DNA of 59,517 nt from Welwitschia mirabilis (taxonomy: Eukaryota; Gnetophyta; Gnetopsida; Welwitschiales): contig JBOZIK010000001.1 in assembly GCA_051453625.1 (NCBI GenBank), positions 196,392,971-196,452,487 of the forward strand. Reading direction: 5' to 3'. The stretch's first letter is position 1; every line of letters starts with the position of its first letter. The notes beneath the pieces are model-generated. The model worked only from the letters and a program-made list of their open reading frames with translations, ran no database searches and had not been told where the DNA came from. The translations under genes were made by a program, and so were the position numbers. Positions 10,285 through 19,429 of the stretch are shown piece after piece.

Positions 10285-11420
10285 AATAATATAATCATCC
10301 ACAAAATGATTCATCAAAATGTTCAACCATTATATAATTAGTTCCATTTTTCCTTTCTAGCAAATGTAGTCTTGCAAAATATCTAGAACTATTATAAATA
10401 GACAGGGAGAGAGGGGATCTACTAGCTACAAATCCCTACCTAAGCAAAAGTATCCATGCATTTCCTGATTGATTTTCAGTGTGAACTCAGTTGTCCTTTG
10501 CATTTGTAGAAATAAACTAATAAATTTAGAAGTGAAACTTTGGTTCTAAAGACATTCTTTAGAAAACTCTAAGACACTTTATCATAAGCTTTCCTGATAT
10601 CTCATCTTAGATTATAAGCCCTTTTATTCTTCCTCTCAATGAAGTGANNNNNNNNNNNNNNNNNNNNNNNNNNNNNNNNNNNNNNNNNNNNNNNNNNNNN
10701 NNNNNNNNNNNNNNNNNNNNNNNNNNNNNNNNNNNNNNNNNNNNNNNNNNNNNNNNNNNNNNNNNNNNNNNNNNNNNNNNNNNNNNNNNNNNNNNNNNNN
10801 NNNNNNNNNNNNNNNNNNNNNNNNNNNNNNNNNNNNNNNNNNNNNNNNNNNNNNNNNNNNNNNNNNNNNNNNNNNNNNNNNNNNNNNNNNNNNNNNNNNN
10901 NNNNNNNNNNNNNNNNNNNNNNNNNNNNNNNNNNNNNNNNNNNTTTCTATAAAATGGTTCACCAAAACATTCAGCCAATGTATAGTCCATCCCATTTCCC
11001 CTTCCTAGTGAATGTAGTCTTGCAAAACATCTAGGACTAGTATAAATAAATAAGGAGAGAGGGGATCTACCTACTATAAATCCCTACCTAAGCTAAAGTA
11101 TCCATGCATTTCCTAATTTATTTTTAGTGTGAACTTAGTTGTCCTTTACATTTATAGAAATAAACTAATAAATTTAGAAGAGAAACCTTTAGTTCTAAAA
11201 ACATTCTTTAAGAAACTCTAGGACACTTTATCAAGCCCTTTTATTCTTTCTCTCAACAGAGTGAAAGATTTTATGATTGAAAATTAGATGATATAAAATA
11301 CCATGATCTTCTAAGAAACCATCTTTGTTTCATCTCACAATGTCCTTTAGATGGGATCTAATTCTACTTACTAAGATCTTTAAAAATAACCTATAGATCA
11401 CATTACAAACTCCTATAGAT
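10285..11420 (-). pseudogene. LINE-A reverse transcriptase core
   Basis: Three landmark blocks are visible in order on the minus strand. Near 11260-11420: VCNVIYRLFLKILVSRI, then GFLEDHGI, the P-I-S-L-C-N-V-x-Y-K block. Near 10565-10605: DIRKAYDKVS, with the first catalytic aspartate in the D-x-x-K-A-Y-D-x-V form. Near 10375-10425: RSPLSPCLFIIVLDIL, equivalent to Q-G-D-P-L-S-P-x-L-F. Near 10285-10310: NHFVDDYIIFW, the F-x-D-D catalytic box, both aspartates intact. The reading frame changes several times and stops occur, so the enzyme is dead. The 10290-10647 part is partly repeated at 10944-11262 across a 296-N gap. Confidence 0.9.
10290..11262. repeat. Duplicated LINE-A segment around the 10648-10943 gap
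   Basis: 10290-10647 and 10944-11262 share long matches such as GGAGAGAGGGGATCTAC and AGTATCCATGCATTTCCT. The two copies differ by scattered substitutions and a short deletion: the bases CATAAGCTTTCCTGATATCT of copy 1 near 10583 are missing from copy 2. Confidence 0.85.
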
Positions 11421-11579
11421 TAATAATTATTTAACTATACTACTTTAATGTTTTTAGAAATCATATAATATGAATATTATTCCAGACATAGAAGATAGTT
11501 CCTCTTATCATTACCTAATTAAAATCGCTTATAACCAATTGTCCTATGTATTTCTAGTATTTTTGGAAAAATTTCATTA

Positions 11580-13023
11580 TCCATGCATTTGGACCTAGAC
11601 TCCTATTAAGTCTTATTCCTTTTAGTACCTTTCAAACTTTCTCCTACTTTACCAGCCTAAGGGGTACTACCCCTGTCAAGATCTATTCCATAGGATGGAA
11701 GGGCTTATCACTTTTAGTCTTCCTTGACAACTCCTTAAGACTATCCATGAAGGCCCCAGAAACTTCCTGCTCTTGGTAGAATTTATTTTTTTAGTGAATT
11801 ATTTTAATTATGTTTGTCTTCTCGAGTTAATAATATTAAAGAAATACTTGGTGTTTCTATGCCCATGCTTTAGCCAATTCATGTGGTCTCTTTGTCGCCA
11901 ATAGAGCTCCTTCTGCTTCCTATGTTGATGTAGTTCCTTGAGCTTTCTTGACTTTTCTTCATGAAAATCTACTCCTTCCTCTTGGTTTCATAGGATTCTT
12001 TGAATTTCTCCCTTATCTTCTCTGTTTGTTGAAACTTCTTCCCCTAATATTTTCTCCATTCCTTAAGCAAGACATTTGCTTTTTGAAGATTCTAGTGTAG
12101 ATCCTCAATCATGTTAGTTCCATCCTTATTTTAATTTCTTTTCATAAATTATTCTATTTCATCTTCTTATAGCCATGCATTTTTAAATATGAAGTGGGAT
12201 GTCCTACCACTATTCTTATCCTAAAGAAGATGATTGGTTTGTAATCTAAGCACCATCTTCTTTTACCTGTCAACATCCAATTCTTCTCTCTAAACATCTT
12301 AATTGATATTAAGGCTCTGTTAATTCTTGATAAGATCCTCTATTTTCCTTTTCTTCTATTTAATTAAATTAATTAGACCTAATTATTGGAAGGTCNNNNN
12401 NNNNNNNNNNNNNNNNNNNNNNNNNNNNNNNNNNNNNNNNNNNNNNNNNNNNNNNNNNNNNNNNNNNNNNNNNNNNNNNNNNNNNNNNNNNNNNNCCCTT
12501 TTAGGACCTTCCAAACTTCCTCTTACTTCACGAACCAAAGGGGTACTCTCCCTACCAATCTATATTTCATAGGATGAAAGGGCTTGTCACTTTTAGTCTC
12601 CATTAATAACTCCTTAAGACCATTCATAAAGGCCTCAGGAACTTCCTGCTTTTGGTCGCATTTATTCTTTTAGTGGATTATTTTAATTATGTTTGTCTTT
12701 ACAAGTTAATAATATTAAAGAAATACTTGGTATGCCTATTTCCATGCTTTAGCCAATTCATGTGGTCTCTTTGCTGCTAATAGAGTTCCTCCTAATTCCT
12801 ATGTTGATGTAGTTCCTAGAGCTTTCTCTATTTTCTTCATGTAAATCTGCTCCTTCCTCTTGATTTCATAGGATTCTTTGAATTTCCTCCCTTATCTTCT
12901 CTTTTCGTTGAAAATTCTTCCCCTAATATTTTCTCCATTCCTTAAGCAAGACTCTGCTTTTTGAAGATTCTAGTGTAGATCCTCAATCACGTTAGTTCCA
13001 TCCTTATTTCAATTTCTTTTCAT
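11580..13023. repeat. Duplicated LINE-A segment around the 12396-12495 gap
   Basis: 11610-12137 and 12496-13023 are diverged copies, both with AAGAAATACTTGGT, CCAATTCATGTGGTCTCTTTG and TTCCATCCTTATTT. Copy 2 ends at a second 100-N gap, 13024-13123. Confidence 0.85.
11838..12265 (-). pseudogene. LINE-A endonuclease C-terminus and linker to the reverse transcriptase
   Basis: Near 12165-12265 the minus strand reads GRTSHFIFKNAWL, matching the F-x-F-E-N-x-W-L segment that follows the S-D-H of plant LINE endonucleases. Near 11838-11910 it reads ELYWRQRDHMNWLKHGHRNT then KYFF, the near-universal W-x-Q-R-S-R-x-x-W-L-K-x-G-D-x-N-T-K-F-F linker. The first half of the endonuclease could not be made out. 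Confidence 0.85.
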
Positions 13024-13286
13024 NNNNNNNNNNNNNNNNNNNNNNNNNNNNNNNNNNNNNNNNNNNNNNNNNNNNNNNNNNNNNNNNNNNNNNNNNNNNN
13101 NNNNNNNNNNNNNNNNNNNNNNNACTATTTGGAAATCCTCTTCATCCTTCTTAATCCTACACTCACTTAAAACATGTCCATACTTTTTTTAGTGTTAGCA
13201 TTATTTTGTTTAATAGTTTTCTACTAAGTGTCCTTTCCTATAATACTTACTAAATATTTTCTCCCTATTTGATTGGAAAAACCTTT

Positions 13287-13350
13287 ATGAGTGCCCTCTA
13301 ATAGAGCACATAGTGCAAGGTGGGAGTATGTTTTCATACACCACCTCTTC
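13287..13350 (-). pseudogene. LINE-A ORF1 CCHC zinc finger (zf-CCHC_4-like)
   Basis: The minus strand reads VYENILPPCTMCSIRGHS followed by a stop. The plant form is Y-E-x-L-P-x-x-C-x-x-C-x-x-x-G-H. Both cysteines and the histidine are present at normal spacing. A final cysteine is not visible past the stop. Confidence 0.75.
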
Positions 13351-13539
13351 TTATCAATTCCAAAACCATGCAAAATTTTAAACCTCTTAATCTCCAAGTT
13401 AGTTCGAGGTCAATCCATATGCAGAATCTAGTGATCACTAATCTTGACCCCCCCACTAATCGTTATTAAGTCTAATTTGATCACCTCTCTAAACTTTGTG
13501 CTAACTTCTGAATAAATTTCTGATTCCATAATGTCAAAC

Positions 13540-14050
13540 TCACTTTCCTTAGTTTTATCCAAATCAGCAACATTTGAAAGATCTTGTTAAAATATTCCCT
13601 AAGATGTCACTAAGCCAAGGCTAGTTCCTGTGCCCCAAAAAACTAGGGCCCCCTTATTATGACTATGTTCAAGTCCTTTTATAACTCAAAGTTAAATAAC
13701 ACTAAACCTTCCGTGAGGGTAATGACTTGAACCATAACTATTCCTATCTACTTAACTACTATACATTTTCTAATAGCCTCTGTACTTGACCTTGACTTGG
13801 CCAAAATGAAATGTCCTATTAAGCTAAATCTAAAATGCTCCTCCATTGCTAAGGAGTGCTCTAGAGTAGATCTAATCTTAAATGTACCATTTTCTTTAAA
13901 AACTTGCATTATATAGGGCTTTATAGCCTTACCTTATGAAGCTACCCTACCCAACCCCCTTTTGGATTCTTGAAGAGTGCACAAAACCTCCTTAAATGAT
14001 GCCTACACTCCTCCTTTGTAAAACCCTAATTCACATCTACTTTTGCCAAG
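13540..14050 (-). pseudogene. LINE-A ORF1 DUF4283-like domain
   Basis: Near 13750-13890 the minus strand reads EEHFRFSLIGHFILAKSRSS then TEAIRKCIVVK, followed after a stop by VQVITLTEGLVLFNFE. Plant ORF1 proteins of this family read S-L-I-G-K-F with E-x-I-R-K, then a G-x-x-x-I-x-x-L-x-x-x-x-x-L-I-x-F strand. DUF4283 lies before the CCHC finger in LINE ORF1 and in some domesticated genes. Two or more stops interrupt it. The presumed start near 14190 is not defined. Confidence 0.7.
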
Positions 14051-14190
14051 GTTGCTACTACTGTTACTGCCTCAATCATGACTACACCCCTTGCTACTTC
14101 CATTGACCTCCATTCTGAGAACCTAACTTACTGACTTTTCCTCCTATCCCTCCTACACCTCTCCATGGCTTCGACTCGCTCCAATGCACA

Positions 14191-15529
14191 GAATGACTCT
14201 TCTGCCCGAGGTGAAAAAAATCTAGCTTCAAAAGCTATGCTCTATGAATACTAACCAATTGATAAATAATATAAACAGGATTTGAAACGTGAAAGCCTTG
14301 GAATTTTTTTCCCAATAAGTTCTCCCTGATGTTAGCTTAATAATTTCAAATAATAAGGAATATTCAATAACTTAAGTCCACATTTCCTATTCATGATGTT
14401 AATATGAAATCTTATTAGTTTGTTGGGATTAAACATATAAATTGAGAAAAAAATTTTGGTTGTTTTGTAATAGATAACAAATTTATATTGAGTTTTATGA
14501 AATTGAAAAGATCATGTATATGACATTTCTTTAACATGATGCAATGAATTTATGATATAGTAATGTTGATGTTTGAATAATCTTTGTGTAAGATTTTTAA
14601 TGTTCTCATTTTATTGATTACTAAATTAAAAAAAAAATATCAACCCAATTCCAAATGATGATTTTTCAATATTCATGATAAGATTTTTCTGATTATATCA
14701 TTAAGGACGTATCTTCCAAATAATTTCTTGAAATTTGAGTGCTAGTTTATGTCCATAATAAATATTATTAAAATTTTCATGATATTAATTAAATAAATAT
14801 TTTATTCATAAACAACCTAAGAATATTAAAAACTGTAATCCAAATTAGGAAATTAACACGTAATGATCATAACATCAATGGCTTAATTGAGTGAAGTAAA
14901 GGTCTTCACTTTCAGTTAGATACAAGGATGCACTCATGGAAGTCAAATGAAATGGAGTTAATTAGCATGAGTTTTTCTTTATGATAGTCTTAGATATGGT
15001 TTCTGTGGAACATTAAGATCTATCATTATTGGAGTTGATGTGCTTTCTTTACACTTAGTTAGATTAAGGCAAATTGCTTGGTTGAAACTCTATTGTGGTC
15101 TTACCAAAGTAGATTCGTTTTCTTCATTCTAATACATCTTTAACACATTAAGATCATGGGATCTACCAGTTTAAAAAGACAAACTATTATCTACTTCTCT
15201 AAATTATTTAATAAAATGAGAAATGAAACTAATTGTTGATTTAAGTAATTAAATTATACTCTATGTAACCAATATAGATGACCTTTCTTGATCCTCAAGC
15301 TCATGATCAAGTATTTAAGTCTCATGTATGCTAAATCTTATGCCTTGGGCACTTTGAATACATGAATGGAATCATAAGGAAGCTAGCACACTATAATATT
15401 TGAACTTAGATCTTAAACTTACAACCCATGTTTATATGTTTCAAGATTTAAGGTTTTAGGGTTTGAATATATTATTTTAATATTAAAATTTTATAGGTCT
15501 TCTTTGATTAAATTAAAACTATCACATGC
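14191..15529. other. AT-rich spacer, no gene seen
   Basis: No open frame of protein-like composition, no recognisable motif and no clear tandem repeat. It has many A and T runs and is presumably old transposon debris. Confidence 0.5.
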
Positions 15530-16513
15530 ATTATTGATAACTAATGTAATGATTATAAGCCCTTGAATGGTCACCATGGATCTTTTTATTAATAAATTAT
15601 AGATGACGTACTAAATTTATAATGCCACTTAAATTACAATAAATTTTAGTATTTACTTTTTACTTTATCATAGAATTTGAGAGAATCTGACTTATCTTGA
15701 TAATTTATTTAGTGAAATATTTAATGGTAAAAATTCTAACTTTGGAAGTTAAACGACATTAAATGTTTTGTTTCTTAAGATTGTATTTTTAAGGAATCAA
15801 TGTTTTATAAAGGACCTTTAAAACATAACCTAATTGAAGTCTTTGGTGTTATTGGAAAGGAGGGAAGGGTGTTATATATTGAATAGTAATTTTATATTAC
15901 CCTTAAAAAGCATCCAAAAAATATATCAAGTCTAAGATTAAGAAGTTTATGACAAGGTCATATAGGCAATGCAACCGGGAAAAAAAAATATACTTGCCTA
16001 TAAAAAAGTAATACACCATCATCACAAAGATAATTTCTTTTAAATTCATAAAAGAAAATTCTTGAAAAATAAGGGATGTGATATAAATTAAAGCAAAAGA
16101 ACTTTAATCATCCTATATTACCTCATCTTCTAGTGGTATAAAATCACTCTCACAATCTATGCTTTTCTTACTAGTTATAGGCTATGCAAGGATTAGCATA
16201 CAGGTTTAAATGAAAAAGATATGCTATGAAACAACCACTCTCACAATTTGTTCTTTGTATAGATAGTATTTATTTATTTAAAAAGTAAACTGTATCATCA
16301 TATTATGTAATCAAAATAATTGATTAAACCCATGACCTTGTAAATAGAGGAAGAACATCCCACTACCTAATCTAGCACCTTATGGCATAGATCTCTAAAT
16401 GGTTATCTAAGATGATAATTCTTTAAAGAAGAAAAGTTACTTCCTAAGATTTATTATTTTTAGCATTCATTCATTCAAGGTAAAGATTTTTAAAGAATTA
16501 TCTTCTAACATTA
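15530..16513. repeat. Dispersed repeat, copy A (internally shortened)
   Basis: 15530-16235 matches 16669-17368 (GATAACTAATGTAATGA and CTTTTTATTAATAAATTATA, among many). 16250-16513 matches 18455-18722 (ATAGATAGTATTTATTTATT and AGCATTCATTCATTCAAGGT). Copy A thus lacks the 17370-18455 section of copy B. It ends at a 155-N gap, 16514-16668. Confidence 0.85.
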
Positions 16514-16668
16514 NNNNNNNNNNNNNNNNNNNNNNNNNNNNNNNNNNNNNNNNNNNNNNNNNNNNNNNNNNNNNNNNNNNNNNNNNNNNNNNNNNNNNNN
16601 NNNNNNNNNNNNNNNNNNNNNNNNNNNNNNNNNNNNNNNNNNNNNNNNNNNNNNNNNNNNNNNNNNNN

Positions 16669-18722
16669 AATGATAACTAATGTAATGAATATAGGCCCTT
16701 GAATGATTAGCATGAATCTTTTTATTAATAAATTATAGATGAAGTATTAAATTTATAATGCCACTCAAATTACAATAAATTTTAGTATTTACTTTTTACT
16801 TTGTCATGGAATTTAAGAGAATTTAACTTATCTTGATAATTTTTTTATAGAAATATTTTAAAGGTAAAAATTCTAACTTTGGAAGTTAAACATGTTTTAC
16901 AACACTAAATGCTTTGTTTCTTAAGATTGTATTTTTAGAGGATCAATGTTTTATAAAGGACCTTCAAAACATAACCCAATTGAAGTCTTCGGTGTTATTG
17001 AAAAGGAGGGAAGGGTGTTGGATCTTGAATAGTAATTTGATATTAACCTTCAAATGCATCCAAAAAAATATATCAAGTCCAAGATTAAGAAGTTTATGAC
17101 AAGGCCATACAGGCAATGCAACCCAAAAAAAAATATTTACCTATAACAAAGCAATACACCATCATTACCAAGATAATTTCTTTGAAAGTCATTAAAAATA
17201 ATTCTTGAAAAAGGAGGGATGAGATATAAATTAAAGTGAAAGAACGTTAAACATCCTATATTGCCTTATCTTCAAGTGGTATAAAACCATTGTCACAATT
17301 TGTTATTTTCTTTTTAGTTATAGGCTATGCAAGGATTAACATAGAGGTTTAAATGAAAAAGATATGCTATGGAAAAACCATATCCTAAGGAGGTACTCAT
17401 GAAACAGAACAATGTTAATTTGACTAGTTCTCTAATATTGGAGGATATAATTAGCCTCCAACTAGACTTTCACTACATGTTTGTGAATTTGAAAAATAAT
17501 GTGTTGCAAAATAGTAACCTTAAATCTTAAATCTAGAAAAGTAGAGTTATCAATTATTTGAATAATATACTTGCATTATTTTTTTCAACTTACATGAAGG
17601 ATGTAGGATTTGAAACACTTCGAAAGGAATAAATAATGCTTTGGAAGATTTGATAAATCTCTAACAAGAATATGCTTCTAGTTTGGATAAAATCCTTAAA
17701 AGAGTATAAGAATCCATGTCCAAGAATTTTAAGTTATAAAGTAATTAGTGAAGTAATGCTAAAGAATATTTCATTATTGCAAAATAAGCAAATAATAACT
17801 ACAAAACCCAAGTGAAGAAGCCTTCTACCAATAGGTAAACCATGCTGAACAAGAAACTACAAAAAATGTTATTGTTTTTAGAAGGCATGCAATTTCCAGA
17901 TACTTTGAGATCTTGATATCCATCAACTCTCTAAGTTTAAGATGGATGATAATTTACCACAACGATTCTTAAGGGATATGTCTTCCAAAAGCATATTGTA
18001 AGATCTTTTTCGCTTTATAAGAATAAAAAGCATTGTTGTCTTTCCATTACATTGAGTTTAAAGAGAAAACATAATTAGCTTGAACATGAATTGCACTGAA
18101 AAACTTAAAAGCAAAAGTTTATAAAAACGTTTTTCTAGGATTTAATTTGCCATAAAGCTACTAAAAGGTTTCCTATTAAATCCATTGATTGTTCAAATGA
18201 AGACAAGAAAAAGAGACCACATGCTTGTTAAAATAATGAGTTGTCAACTAAGGTCTTAAAGAAGCAACTTGAGTCTCAATTAACAGTAACCGCCAAGGAA
18301 GAACTTCTTACAACATTAGGAAAATTGCTCCAAATAATCTTTTTATAATTCATTTGTGATGTAAGCCATACTCTTTTGAAGATAATGGATCCTTGAATCT
18401 TGAAATATATTGGAAACATAAACCAATTAATATAAAATATGCCTTCCTAGCTTGGTTTTTTCTTTGGATAGATAGTATTTATTTATTTAAAAAGTAAATT
18501 GTACCACCATCTTGTGTAGTCAAAATAATTGGTTAAACTCATGACCTTGTAAATAGAGGACGAACATCCCATTACTTAGTTTAGCACCTTATTGGCATAG
18601 GTCTCTAAATGGTTATCTAAGAGGATAAGTCTTTAAAGAAAAAAGTTGCTTCCTAAGATTTATTATTTTTAGCATTCATTCATTCAAGGTAACCATTTTT
18701 AAAGAATTATCTTCCAACATTA
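16669..18722. repeat. Dispersed repeat, copy B (longer version)
   Basis: It begins within the repeat, just after the gap. The middle section 17390-18440, absent from copy A, gives short protein-like stretches on the plus strand (for example KFKMDDNLPQRFLRDMSSKS near 17930-17990), but no family could be assigned. It could be the inside of an unidentified retroelement. Confidence 0.75.
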
Positions 18723-19188
18723 TAGTTATGATGATATCCACCTCAATATAAAATTATTTGTTTAATGCAATACTTAAGTTATCATTGATGTGTTAAAGTA
18801 ATATTTATAGTTTTCAATTTTAGTAAATAGGGTAAGAGCCCAAATAATGGGACACTCTTTGGTTTAAGAGATTATGGGCTTAAACTGTTAAATAACTTGA
18901 TTCACATACATTAAAGCATTAATGCAATTCAATCATTCATTTAAATATTTTTTGTGGCTATACCAAGCATTATTAAATGTATTCATGCTGGTAAAATAAA
19001 TGTATTCATGCTTCTAGAACACGCTAACGCTCTCCCTTAAATGGAAAATAAAACAGATGTACTCAGATCAAAAATCAATAATGTTGTATTCTCAGAGTAA
19101 AATGTCACTTTGAATTGCGTGTGGCTTGGCCATGACCAAGCAAAGCAAGAAGAAACATTAATATAATCAATTGGAGCTGACACCCAGA
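18723..19188. other. Upstream intergenic region of the phosphatase gene
   Basis: AT-rich sequence that becomes less AT-rich from about 19040. No coding motif. The minus-strand open frame over 19037-19273 looks like chance. Confidence 0.5.
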
Positions 19189-19196
19189 GAATATGC
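19189..19196 (+). promoter_or_regulatory. P1BS motif 1 (GAATATGC)
   Basis: It matches GNATATNC, the palindromic binding site of PHR1-type MYB factors that switch on phosphate-starvation genes. It lies 241 bases before the start codon. Confidence 0.6.
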
Positions 19197-19197
19197 T

Positions 19198-19205
19198 GGA
19201 TATCC
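19198..19205 (+). promoter_or_regulatory. P1BS motif 2 (GGATATCC)
   Basis: A perfect palindrome matching GNATATNC, one base after motif 1, so the two sites lie on nearly the same face of the helix (9 bp centre to centre). PHR1-type factors bind as dimers. Confidence 0.6.
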
Positions 19206-19269
19206 CATGAGAAATGCATAGTGCCACCATAATTAGTGAAATACGGCCAAGATATTCCCCGATGTCTAA

Positions 19270-19277
19270 GCATATTC
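19270..19277 (+). promoter_or_regulatory. P1BS motif 3 (GCATATTC)
   Basis: Third match to GNATATNC, 160 bases before the start codon. Three matches in 89 bases upstream of an acid phosphatase suggest induction under phosphate shortage. That regulation is inferred. Confidence 0.6.
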
Positions 19278-19429
19278 TTATGCCAGATTCTCTAATGCGG
19301 CAAAGTCTTTTTCAGACTCGCCGCATCCGCTACACTCGAGCCCCAACAGTACAACATAAAGAGGGAGTTTAAAACACGAGCAAAGTTGCAAGGGCAGGAA
19401 CTATCGTTAGACTGGCCTCATAAATAACG

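Larger units (their letters stand above)
7885..14190 (-). mobile_element. Decayed plant L1-type LINE (LINE-A)
   Basis: On the minus strand the order is ORF1 with a DUF4283-type domain and a CCHC zinc finger, the end of an AP endonuclease, a linker, reverse transcriptase and a C-terminal zinc-binding-like region. This is the layout of plant L1-clade retrotransposons, which copy themselves by target-primed reverse transcription. Stops and frameshifts interrupt every domain. Three internal segments occur twice, each pair flanking an N gap (8417-8516 and 8969-9068; 10648-10943; 12396-12495 with 13024-13123), so the true length is shorter or uncertain. No poly-A tail or target duplication is clear; the left end is a guess. 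Confidence 0.8.

Noticed and set aside
19037-19273. 78-codon open frame on the minus strand
   Set aside because: It overlaps the phosphatase promoter with its P1BS motifs and shows no domain or signal; chance frame.
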